DNA of 64,000 bases from Citrobacter sp. Res13-Sevr-PEB04-36. GTDB taxonomy: Bacteria > Pseudomonadota > Gammaproteobacteria > Enterobacterales > Enterobacteriaceae. The position numbers and the translations under genes were made by a program. The stretch is taken from contig NZ_JADABY010000057.1 in NCBI RefSeq assembly GCF_015672735.1, forward strand, positions 62,001-126,000, given 5' to 3'. Positions 37,591-45,620 of the stretch are shown here, in pieces. The notes beneath the pieces are model-generated. The model worked only from the letters and a program-made list of their open reading frames with translations. It ran no database searches and was not told the DNA's origin. Within the stretch, counting starts at the first letter, position 1; the number at the start of each line of letters is the position of its first letter.

Positions 37591-38238
37591 ATGAATCCAC
37601 ACAGCGATGCAGAACGTCAGGCCGGTATACTGATTCTTTCGCAACTAAAGATGTTTAACGAAGCTGTTGTTTATTTTGAAAAGCATTTAAGCCCTGCCTT
37701 CTGGAAAAGCTTTGATCAGTGTGTTGAACGATTTATGAAAGACAACAGCTGGGTAGGTAAAGCAAATTATGAACATCAGGATTATTGCTGGCTGGCCCAT
37801 CCAGCTTGGGTCATTGAAGGCGTTAACTGCAAATATTGGTTTGAAAACAGTTCGACTGTTACTGAAGGAAATGATTATATTTTAGCCGTCCTGACGGGTA
37901 CGGGAACCGAGCAGGGGCTGTTTGGTTTTGAGTTTAAATTGAATGCCGGGTATTTTGGTGGAGTCAAAAAGATTGCTAGTTATGCGAGTAATGTTCAACA
38001 ATCCTACCGTGAGCAACTGCAGACACTAGGGCTATTGGAACAAGGGAAAGGTAACTATTTCCTACCTGTCACGATTAAACCTAATTTACTCACTGAGTGC
38101 TGGAAAGAGCATGGTGAGTTTCCAGTGGAACATGAAGTATTTTTTCCATTGCAAACAGCTCTTGACAAGCTACTACAATCTACAAAAATTTTGGATGCTA
38201 TATTTTTGTCCGAAGCGCAGATTGCAGTAAGTGAATAA
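37591..38238 (+). CDS. Unknown protein in the hsd-linked cluster
   Basis: I do not recognise this 215-residue protein. It has no signal peptide or membrane segment and is rich in aromatic residues (WLAHPAWVIEGVNCKYWFEN, about 66-85), with a central beta-like region FGFEFKLNAGYFGG. An AGGGA ribosome site lies just before ATG 37591, 15 bases after the PD-(D/E)XK gene. It is the last gene of the rightward run that began at 28539. Its close linkage suggests it is a partner, sensor or immunity protein of the preceding nuclease, but this is inference. Confidence 0.6.
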   Translation: MNPHSDAERQAGILILSQLKMFNEAVVYFEKHLSPAFWKSFDQCVERFMKDNSWVGKANYEHQDYCWLAHPAWVIEGVNCKYWFENSSTVTEGNDYILAVLTGTGTEQGLFGFEFKLNAGYFGGVKKIASYASNVQQSYREQLQTLGLLEQGKGNYFLPVTIKPNLLTECWKEHGEFPVEHEVFFPLQTALDKLLQSTKILDAIFLSEAQIAVSE

Positions 38239-38269
38239 GTTAAATAATTAACGTTATCTGGTTTGATTT

Positions 38270-38293
38270 GGCCTTTCTCGCATAAGAAAGGCC
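38270..38293. terminator. Hairpin between convergent genes
   Basis: GGCCTTTCT (38270-38278) pairs perfectly with AGAAAGGCC (38285-38293) around a six-base loop. It separates the rightward hsd-linked operon from the leftward yfjJ-like gene. T-runs are weak on both sides. Confidence 0.6.
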
Positions 38294-38306
38294 ATTGCAG
38301 TAAAAA

Positions 38307-38930
38307 TTATCCCCGACTACACCCGAAACTTCTATCTCCCTCACCAAATACCTTCGTATCAAGCTTGGTCAAGTAATCCAGTCGTTCAAGCAACTCATTG
38401 TATATGATGTCAAAATCAGGATCGTTTACGTTGAGCACATACCTGCAATTGTCCGGAAAATGTACAATTTCACGACAATCTTCAAGTTCCAAGCCGAGAG
38501 CGCTATACCACGCCCTGACTATCAGATTGCTAAGTGTACCACTATGTTTGAGATGCCCCAGATGGTAGTAAGCATCTTTGTTAAAGAACAAGCAAATGTG
38601 GAAATGGCATTTGCCATTCTTTGAGTATTCTCTTGCCCAGACATTACGTACAACGTTCTTATTGACTCTGATCCCAGCAAACTTTCTGCGATGTTCATGT
38701 GCTTCCAAAATCGCTTTCATCGAATCCAGAAATCGTGATATTGCACCGGGTTCAAGGTTAGGAAAACAGCATACCGTATCACCATTATCTAAAATAGGTG
38801 GGTAATGAAGATCCGCTCTTAATGCCATAGTACGTGGAAACTGATTGATAGCATTACTGACTGTCAGAGCAATTTTATCTCTGTAAGCGAGAATATGATC
38901 GCCATGAGTACCTTGGTAAAGTTTCATCAT
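38307..38930 (-). CDS. YfjJ/YagK (inovirus Gp2-like) family protein
   Basis: This 207-residue protein matches the YagK/YfjJ family of CP4-6 and CP4-57, related to gene II-type replication proteins of filamentous phages. The HxH pattern expected for HUH endonucleases is visible in KCHFHICLFFN (about 107-117), preceded by YSKNG. A C-terminal tyrosine pair (NCRYVLN, YNELLERLDYLTK) could supply the catalytic tyrosine. Two adjacent ATGs occur at the start. It lies near yfjI and alpA, the typical set for these satellite-like elements. Confidence 0.75.
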   Translation of the reverse strand: MMKLYQGTHGDHILAYRDKIALTVSNAINQFPRTMALRADLHYPPILDNGDTVCCFPNLEPGAISRFLDSMKAILEAHEHRRKFAGIRVNKNVVRNVWAREYSKNGKCHFHICLFFNKDAYYHLGHLKHSGTLSNLIVRAWYSALGLELEDCREIVHFPDNCRYVLNVNDPDFDIIYNELLERLDYLTKLDTKVFGEGDRSFGCSRG

Positions 38931-39118
38931 ACATCTCTGATTTTAATATCCCTGCTATTCACAGGGATATGTTGTGAGTGATTTATCAAATAAATATATA
39001 TTACCTTTCCAACATTTAAATTTAGGCAAAAGCTATCACCTGCCTGCGGTGGCAGTTCCAAAATAACTCTGCAATTAGTTAGAACAAGCAAGTATATCGA
39101 TGGTATTTTTTTACTTCA

Positions 39119-40525
39119 TTAAACCCCCCAGGTATCCATCGCCTGTATAAAGATAGTTTTTCCTTTTTTAGCAGCCTTTATCTTCCCTTGAGAATAAAGA
39201 GTGCTTAATAATTCATTTACTTTACCGCGGCCCCTGAACCGGTTAGGCCCATATTGCAGTATGGTATTCTTCCTCATATATGGTAAAAAATTTTGATTGC
39301 AATATTCTTTTATCCACCAATAAAGCTCATCTGCATCTGTATTGACCATATCTAGCTCCTGTTGTTTGGAAAATAATTTTATATACTCATCTACGTACCA
39401 TGCACTTATTTCTATAGCAGCTTCAGCAGCGGTAAGTGATACATCCCCTTCATCACCATTAAAATAGTGTAATAAAGCAGCAATCCTTGCCATATTTTCA
39501 GCGATTTTAGATGCATAATCTTTAAAGTCTGAAAGAAATCCGAGTAACCGCATTTCTGTTTCAACTTGATTATAAAATGCAATCCATCTCTGTCTTGCTT
39601 CTGGCGAGAAATGCAGGCAAATACGTTCATCTTTGTTTTCGATACTCTCATTGACGATCTCCATTAATCGCTCATGGAACACAGACAAATGTTCACTTGA
39701 GACAACAGGATTAGTTATTTGTCTATATCCTTGTGTGGAAAAGGGACGACAAATAAGTGTACGAGCAAAAAATCCTATCCCTTTTGCTATATCCCCTTTT
39801 CTTTCAATATATCTATTAATAACTACAGACTGAACCTGTAGGGATAATGTCAATCTGGCATTTTTTATTAACCTCTCAGGTGCGTTTTTCCTTTCGACTG
39901 AATACGTTGCGCCATCCCACATTTTGTTGACAAACGGCAATTCATTTAATGCATAACCATTAAATATGGTCCCAGCCTCATCTGATAAAATGCCAACTGA
40001 TCGCCAGTCACCACAGAGATACTCTTTTATCGCCGCTGGTGTGGTATCATTAAACGTCAACTTATATCTGACAGGCTCTACAGGATAACTATCTTGCAGC
40101 ATACTCAGACTTTCACGTGTTATGGTTGGATCTTTGCCACCACGGATCTCTGACTTCAGTTTTGACATCAAAGCTTTCTCTTCCGCCTTGAAAATCTTTA
40201 CGTTATACCGCCACTTAATTATTTCTTGTTTATATAGGTCAAATAGCCGTTCCTCTAGTTGGTAAATGGGCTTCATTAACAACTTAGTTACCGTGCTCTT
40301 CCGTTCCCCAGATTCCGCAATTGTCACAATAAAAAGCGATGTAGGGCTACGCAGATTATTCAATCTACAAACATCAATTCTGTTCTGACAAGCAAGAGAT
40401 ATGACGCCAAGCATCTCTGCTGCAACCATGGAAAGTGGTGCCTGAGTTTGTTGTACTACTTCATAGATTGCATGTCCCGCCCTTGCGGGAAGCACATGTA
40501 TGGGGAACTCTCGATCTCCCGACAT
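39119..40525 (-). CDS. yfjI: YfjI family DUF3987 protein (putative replication-associated ATPase)
   Basis: The 468 residues match YfjI of CP4-57 (469). The N-terminal half has a degenerate P-loop-like IAESGERKSTVTKLLM (about 69-84) and a hydrophobic strand ending SVGILSDEAGTIFNGY (about 176-191), resembling Walker A and B of the DUF3987 family. This family is related to primase/helicase proteins of plasmids and satellites. The classical GxxxxGK is altered (ESGERKS), so ATPase activity is doubtful. It is AT-rich. It lies downstream of alpA on the same strand. Confidence 0.85.
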   Translation of the reverse strand: MSGDREFPIHVLPARAGHAIYEVVQQTQAPLSMVAAEMLGVISLACQNRIDVCRLNNLRSPTSLFIVTIAESGERKSTVTKLLMKPIYQLEERLFDLYKQEIIKWRYNVKIFKAEEKALMSKLKSEIRGGKDPTITRESLSMLQDSYPVEPVRYKLTFNDTTPAAIKEYLCGDWRSVGILSDEAGTIFNGYALNELPFVNKMWDGATYSVERKNAPERLIKNARLTLSLQVQSVVINRYIERKGDIAKGIGFFARTLICRPFSTQGYRQITNPVVSSEHLSVFHERLMEIVNESIENKDERICLHFSPEARQRWIAFYNQVETEMRLLGFLSDFKDYASKIAENMARIAALLHYFNGDEGDVSLTAAEAAIEISAWYVDEYIKLFSKQQELDMVNTDADELYWWIKEYCNQNFLPYMRKNTILQYGPNRFRGRGKVNELLSTLYSQGKIKAAKKGKTIFIQAMDTWGV

Positions 40526-40648
40526 AAAACCTCATCATCATTTAATGTTAAAAGTACCTCCGGTTGAGTTGCTATTCCGCTATTAATAGTGGAAATAGCA
40601 AGATGCATTCCCAACCATTAGATGAAAAATACTAGAAAAACAGGATCC

Positions 40649-40885
40649 TTAGCGCTCACTGATCCAGTAAAGAAGATCGCTAAGCAACCAGCCACACGAC
40701 TTAGCCCCCAGTGGTTTACGTCGCGGAAACTTGCCTATTTGTTCAAGCTTCCAAGCTGTTGACCGGGAAATCGATGTGATATATTGGCGCTCTTTCTCCC
40801 TTACTAAGCGATCTGAAGGTTCGCCATAGTTTTGTAGCGCCTGCAAGCGCTGGTCAGCTGTGGGTTGATTAAAAGATTTGGTCAT
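40649..40885 (-). CDS. alpA: AlpA-family transcriptional regulator
   Basis: From ATG 40885 (MTKSFNQPTAD) the protein is 78 residues; the open frame extends to 40915. It shows the AlpA/MerR-like winged helix pattern QYITSISRSTAWKLEQIGKF (about 35-54) and FPRRKPLGAKSCGWLLSD. AlpA-type proteins activate excision or integrase genes of P4-like elements. Here it lies upstream of yfjI and about 9 kb from the intact integrase, so control of excision would be in trans. Confidence 0.85.
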   Translation of the reverse strand: MTKSFNQPTADQRLQALQNYGEPSDRLVREKERQYITSISRSTAWKLEQIGKFPRRKPLGAKSCGWLLSDLLYWISER

Positions 40886-40977
40886 GATTGCCTCCTGTGG
40901 TTTCGGTGGAGACAATCATGTTTCAGAACAGAAGATTTGGGAAGGAATGCAATTTTGGATAAGCGCTTAGTAAGACA

Positions 40978-41991
40978 TTAGCTAAGGGGCTTTTCTAGCC
41001 AAGGTTTAACATGATTAGCAGTGAAAATCACTTCGTCCAGTTGATACTCCTGAAGCGCCAGTTCGTTTAATTTTTCCGCGATTACAGACGCTTTCTCCTT
41101 GGTATTTTTTATCCCTTCCTTCTTAATAAAGAGGGTGAGGAATAAATACAACCCTTTCTTCTTCTCAGGCGTCAATCGCTGCCTTTTTTCTATATACAAC
41201 TCAGGCTTTTCAAACCACTCGCAGAGTGTGCTTTCAGAAACATTTCCTTTCCACATTTCGTCGTAGTCGAGTTTAAATTTACTTACAACAGGAGTATCAC
41301 CGCTCCTTACAACAAGTTTGTTCATCATCAAATAAAGTGCGATGTTGTATTTTGATGTTAAAAATTTACTCGAGAGAGACTTTTCAAGTATAAAATCAAC
41401 GTGTTTACTCTGTTTGGAGTCAAAAAGAGGAAGAAAAGAATCAAGTACCTTTATATCAATATACAGGTCATTATTGCTAACAAAAGAGTCATCTTCAAAA
41501 ATCAAATAGTCCTCATCGTAAACACTATAAATATATACTGCCCCTGACAAACCAGCCTTCAAACTGAATGACTTCTTATCAGTTAGAAGATAATTACCAT
41601 TATTAAAAGCTGATATTTGGGTAGGGACAACTACCCAGTATCCTAACGCACTGCCGGAATATTCATAATTGAAATACTCCCCGCGAATAGATCTTGATAT
41701 TTTAAAACCTTTAGTGATCGTCAAATGAGAAGTTAATGGTAGGTCAGGGATAAATTTTAAAATTGAATGTGCGTCACTTTCTTCTGACAGATAAAACTCA
41801 TCCCCATTAGTTATTACCTGCTCTCCGCCTATATGTAGAGAGGGAGAAATGCATCTTGATAGCCTGCACTTTTTACCGCTTCCTCCAAAATACAAAAAAA
41901 GATTGATTTTCTTTACAAACCACTCATCAAGAATTTTCTCGACAACCGTATCATCTGAAACTTTTGATAAAGAAACAAAATTAGAGTTCAT
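40978..41991 (-). CDS. Unknown AT-rich island protein
   Basis: The start is taken at ATG 41991 (MNSNFVSLSKV), giving 337 residues; two upstream in-frame Mets are less likely. The protein is Lys/Ser/Asn-rich, with no membrane segment or motif that I recognise. The central part is beta-rich (SGAVYIYSVYDEDYLIFEDD), and the C-terminal 100 residues are helical and charged (RLTPEKKKGLYLFLTLFIKK). The low GC content against the chromosome suggests foreign origin. It is the only gene between alpA and the Fic module. The 236 bases upstream (41992-42227) hold no other gene. Confidence 0.6.
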   Translation of the reverse strand: MNSNFVSLSKVSDDTVVEKILDEWFVKKINLFLYFGGSGKKCRLSRCISPSLHIGGEQVITNGDEFYLSEESDAHSILKFIPDLPLTSHLTITKGFKISRSIRGEYFNYEYSGSALGYWVVVPTQISAFNNGNYLLTDKKSFSLKAGLSGAVYIYSVYDEDYLIFEDDSFVSNNDLYIDIKVLDSFLPLFDSKQSKHVDFILEKSLSSKFLTSKYNIALYLMMNKLVVRSGDTPVVSKFKLDYDEMWKGNVSESTLCEWFEKPELYIEKRQRLTPEKKKGLYLFLTLFIKKEGIKNTKEKASVIAEKLNELALQEYQLDEVIFTANHVKPWLEKPLS

Positions 41992-42227
41992 CAAACCCAC
42001 CATTAAAATCAATTAACTCGTTGAGTTATAAACCAAATAATATTAAACATCACTTATGATAATACAGATTATGTGATCTTGGTCAAAAATGAGTACAGTT
42101 CCGAATTCACCTCTCCGACCGCCTAAGATAACCAGCGGCTGAATTATGCATTTGGTGAGCTGATAACAGTCTTGCTAGCCCCCCCAATCCGCACTAGAAT
42201 CAGGACTGAGACAGCGAGGCTTTCACG

Positions 42228-42386
42228 ATGACAAAAAAAACAGTACATAGTCAGATCACTAAAACTCAAATCTATCGTTCTGTTGCCAGCTCAACCGCAA
42301 TTGAAACCGGTGTTTCTGTGCACAAAATTGAGCAGCAACTCAAACAAAATCAGGCACAGGCAAAAGCCGTTGGCCTCGCCCGTTAA
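42228..42386 (+). CDS. 52-residue protein convergent with Fic (candidate small antitoxin)
   Basis: The frame ATG 42228 to TAA 42384-42386 encodes 52 residues starting MTKKTVHSQITKTQIYRS and is preceded by GAGG eight bases before the start. The peptide is basic and helical (VHKIEQQLKQNQAQAKAV). Its stop codon and that of the opposite-strand fic gene share the palindrome TTAA at 42383-42386. Small proteins next to Fic toxins are often antitoxins, but the (S/T)xxxE(G/N) motif of known Fic antitoxins is not evident. The coding call is moderate. Confidence 0.5.
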   Translation: MTKKTVHSQITKTQIYRSVASSTAIETGVSVHKIEQQLKQNQAQAKAVGLAR

Positions 42387-42997
42387 TCTGGCAAGATGTC
42401 GCTCACCAGTTGCATCATAGGGCTGTAGTTCCCTGAGACACCCGCCTGTATTGCCTTGAAGTAAAACGCCTTGTGCTCATCCCACAGGCTGTAATCAAGT
42501 AAGCCCTTCCCTGCCAGAACCGACAGCACATCGCAAAGTAGCCGCGACAGACGCCCGTTACCTTCTCTGAAGGGGTGGATCAAAATAAACTCCACATGGC
42601 ATTCAGCCAGATAACTTACCAGCTCCAGACGAGCCAGGGATTTGAGTTCACCAGACCGAGAAAGAAACTGCTTCTCGAAGCCATCAAGCAGCAGCGGAAT
42701 CCTGTCGGCAGCCGCAAACTGAAAGCCATCCTTAGTTAGGTTGGCATTACGCAGCCTCCCCGCCCAGTCGTACACATTCCCCAGCCATTGGCGATGCCAC
42801 CTGCTGATGTGCTCAAAAACCAGCGCCTCAGGCGGCTGGCTCTCAATAAATAGATGCTCATACAGCATCAGCAGCAAGCCAGACTCCAGCGTATCCATTT
42901 CCTGTTCATCAATGATTCCCAGCTTATTAGCCAGCACCAAGTCCCCAGAGCCCGGCTGATACCGTTCTTCCGCTGAATTAAGCTCATATTTTGACAA
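42383..42997 (-). CDS. Fic-domain AMPylator-type protein
   Basis: The core HPFREGNGRLSRLLC is a full match to the Fic motif HxFx(D/E)GNGRxxR, so AMP transfer from ATP to a target protein is expected. The start is placed at TTG 42997 (reading SKYELNSAEERY after the initiator). It has a perfect GGAGG seven bases upstream; the open frame extends to 43081 only because it runs through an integrase remnant. The result is 204 residues. I find no clear (S/T)xxxE(G/N) inhibitory helix in the protein. The ribosome site lies inside the last codons of the truncated integrase. Confidence 0.85.
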   Translation of the reverse strand: MSKYELNSAEERYQPGSGDLVLANKLGIIDEQEMDTLESGLLLMLYEHLFIESQPPEALVFEHISRWHRQWLGNVYDWAGRLRNANLTKDGFQFAAADRIPLLLDGFEKQFLSRSGELKSLARLELVSYLAECHVEFILIHPFREGNGRLSRLLCDVLSVLAGKGLLDYSLWDEHKAFYFKAIQAGVSGNYSPMMQLVSDILPD

Positions 42998-43001
42998 GCT
43001 T

Positions 43002-43151
43002 TTACCTCCGCCCAAACAAGTTAACAACGTTGTTTTCCTGCTGCCGTTGATAGTTATTAACCCGATCTTCCCAGATCTCAAGCGCCCTGCGCTTTTCAGT
43101 CAGATAATCATAGCGGTCATAGTGTTTCGAGCTGACGTCATTTAAAGCGTG
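43002..43151 (-). pseudogene. Truncated 3' end of a second tyrosine integrase
   Basis: Bases 43151 down to 43002 encode 49 residues in frame to a TAA. They match the C-terminus of the intact integrase (LNDVSSKHYDRYDYLTEKRR ... NNVVNLFGR), differing mostly at silent positions. The upstream 1.2 kb of the gene is missing: homology stops exactly at the terminal repeat of the degenerate IS element. It shows that a related island once ended here. Confidence 0.92.
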
Positions 43152-44377
43152 TGAATCGCCACAGATAATCTAGACACTTCCGAGCCGCTGATAATATTGG
43201 TTTTCGTATTCAGTTGGTGGCATATGATCACTCGAACCATGCCGACGCTTACTGTTATAAAACATTTCGATGTAATCAAAAATATCACCGCGAGCTTCTT
43301 CTCGCGTTCCGTAGATCTTTTTCTTTATCCGTTCACGTTTCAGTAGCTGGAAAAAACTTTCTGCGACTGCGTTGTCATGACAGTTACCGCGACGGCTCAT
43401 ACTGCCCTCCAGCCCGTGTGATTTCAGGAACGACTGCTACTCATAGCTTGTGTACTGACTGCCTTGATCAGAATGAACCAGCATCTGCTTTTGAGGATTA
43501 CGTCGCCACACGGCCATCAGAAGTGCATTCAGGACAATATCCTTTGTCATCCGGGGCTGCATTGACCAGCCAATAACTTTGCGCGAGAACAGGTCAACAA
43601 CCACAGCCAGATACAGCCAGCCTTCGTGAGTCCGGATGTAGGTGATGTCCGTTACCCAACGCTCATCCGGTGCTTCCGGGTTGAACTGCCGCTGGAGCCT
43701 GTTGGGCGTACGATGCTGGTTTCACCCTTACGTGCCCGTGGGCTACGGTACCCGACCTGAGCCCTTATCCCGGCACGCTTCATCAGTCGCCAGACACGGT
43801 TAACTCCGCACTGTTGTCCGGTATCCCGCAGGTCGAGGTGGATCTTGCGATAACCATAAACGCAACCCGACTCCAGCCAGAACTGCTTTATCAGCCCCGT
43901 CAGCCTCAGGTCAGCATGATGCCGCCGTGAATCCGGCTGCTGAAGCCAGGCGTAAAAACCACTCGGATGCACATCCAGCACCCGACAAAGCAGTCGGACA
44001 GGCCAGCAATGGGTGTTGTCACGGATAAAGGCGTACCTCAGTCGGACAGCTTTGCGAAGTACAACGGCTTTTTTTAATATGTCCCGTTCGTCGGTAACCC
44101 GCTTCAGCTCTTTCTGGAGGCGTCGGATCTCGGCCTGAGCGTCTGACTGGACTCTATTGGTTGAGGAATCCGGGCCATATGCCTTTATCCAGGCATAAAG
44201 ACTATGGGTGGTGATACCGAGACGTGTTGCCACGCTGGAAACAGAATGGCCGCGATCAACAACCTGTTTTACCGCTTCAATTTTAAACTCTTCGGGATAA
44301 CGCTTACCGCTCATGGGCACCTCTCTTTAAGTCATCTTAAATGACTCTGAGGTGTCTGTTAAACCTGTGGCGATTCA
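43152..44377 (-). mobile_element. Degenerate IS3-family insertion sequence
   Basis: The 1226-bp element has terminal inverted repeats starting TGAATCGCCACAG at both ends (43152 inward and 44377 inward). The transposase is of the OrfA/OrfB IS3 type. Left flank GCGTG and right flank GTTGA do not form a target duplication, and the integrase sequence does not resume on the right. The IS therefore marks a deletion or recombination junction. Confidence 0.9.
43170..44314 (-). pseudogene. Broken IS3-family transposase (OrfA-OrfB)
   Basis: Translation starts MSGKRYPEEFKIEAVKQVVD, an OrfA with a helix-turn-helix. The A6 frameshift region (near 44072) has lost bases, so OrfA runs directly into OrfB (RYAFIRDNTHCWPVRLLCRV). 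Near 43707 a single-base loss shifts the frame away from the expected integrase core. Near 43441 a TAG replaces a tryptophan codon of the DQGSQYTS region. The C-terminal part with the catalytic glutamate (MSRRGNCHDNAVAESFF) survives as a separate frame. The element cannot make a full transposase. Confidence 0.9.
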
Positions 44378-44570
44378 GTTGACGATTTCATGCACTCATA
44401 TGTTCAAAAAATAACGCCACTGAAGGATGACTTTCACAGCCAACTACTCGTTAGCAGCAGAACGCAACAAGCAGCGCTGACTGTGCACTGACTGCGGTAG
44501 TACACTTTCCGAAATTTTTTTACTCAAGTGACCAAGCCACAGGCCGATAACACCTAAAGTTATATTTCAC

Positions 44571-45602
44571 ATGATTATCAATATGATAATTTTTCAGGGA
44601 CAAGACAGCCCTGGTTTAACGGAACTTAAACATCTCTCTATGAATGAAGATCTTATGTCAGCGCACAGTAACAATTCAGCACCGTTTAGACAGCCGTTAT
44701 CTCCACAAGATGACGACGAAAATGGAAAAAAAAATATACCGACAGACCCGAGATTTACTCTCGATAAAGATGTCATCTTATCCCAGACCACCCGCTCCTC
44801 TCTTGATGAATGCATGGCTCGTCTGCGTTTTCATACAACGATCTACCAGGAATGGAATTTTTCAGTCGTTGATCCTATGGGGTCGACGGCGATACTAAAT
44901 TTTTATGGCCCTCCCGGCACCGGGAAAACGCTTTGCGCCGAGGCACTGGCTGGACAGTTACGAATGCCCTTTATTGCTCTTGGTATTGCAGAACTGGAAA
45001 GCAAGTTTATGGGAGAAACGGCTAAAAATATCCAGGCTGCTTTTGCGCAGGCTAAGGAAACCGGAGCGCTGCTCTTTTTCGATGAAGCCGACACGTTACT
45101 GGGGAAACGACTCTCCTCTGTCACACAAGGCGTTGATAATGAAGTTAATGCGATGCGCTCTACGTTACTGATCGAGCTGGAGCGTTTTGACGGCATTGTA
45201 GTTTTCGCGACTAATTTCGCACGTAACTATGATGAGGCGTTCCGCAGCCGTATTGGCTATCACGTTGAATTTACGCTTCCTGATCTTACAGCCCGTTACC
45301 ATCTCTGGAACAAATTCGTGGTTGCTGAAATTCCACTCGCAGAAGAAAGAGAAACTCTTCTCACCGCCGCAAGCGAACTATCCGAAGGACTGGCAGGACG
45401 AGAGATCCGTACCTGTATGCGTCTGGCACTGCCTAAAGTGCTGCTGGAAGCAGAACGCACCGGAGAGACTGCACAACTTAACATAGCTCATTTACGGAGT
45501 GCGATAGAACAAGTTTTGGCCTCCCACCAAGCGATAGCCAATCATTCGGGACGTACAGCCAGTGAAGTCAACACAGCAAAAAAATTATTAGGTATCCAAT
45601 AA
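44571..45602 (+). CDS. AAA ATPase of a Zorya-like operon
   Basis: The 343-residue protein has a single AAA module: Walker A GPPGTGKT near residue 113, Walker B LLFFDEAD near 167-174, a sensor-1-like VVFATN near 220 and the arginine finger region DEAFRSRI near 229. The helical lid follows. It groups with classical AAA proteins (FtsH/Cdc48-like) rather than helicases. The start is uncertain. ATG 44571 has a poor ribosome site, while ATG 44656 (MSAHSNNS) has GAAG at good spacing and would remove 28 residues. It is first in a four-gene operon with ZorA- and ZorB-like proteins. Confidence 0.85.
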   Translation: MIINMIIFQGQDSPGLTELKHLSMNEDLMSAHSNNSAPFRQPLSPQDDDENGKKNIPTDPRFTLDKDVILSQTTRSSLDECMARLRFHTTIYQEWNFSVVDPMGSTAILNFYGPPGTGKTLCAEALAGQLRMPFIALGIAELESKFMGETAKNIQAAFAQAKETGALLFFDEADTLLGKRLSSVTQGVDNEVNAMRSTLLIELERFDGIVVFATNFARNYDEAFRSRIGYHVEFTLPDLTARYHLWNKFVVAEIPLAEERETLLTAASELSEGLAGREIRTCMRLALPKVLLEAERTGETAQLNIAHLRSAIEQVLASHQAIANHSGRTASEVNTAKKLLGIQ

Positions 45603-45620
45603 AAACAACAGGAGAAGATT

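Noticed and set aside
42228-42386. YhfG-type antitoxin of Fic
   Set aside because: The 52-residue sequence does not follow the YhfG pattern as I know it and is on the opposite strand; it is kept only as an unnamed candidate.
42998-43081. N-terminal extension of the Fic protein to 43081
   Set aside because: Those codons are the truncated integrase read in another frame. A good ribosome site lies at 43005-43009 for the TTG at 42997.
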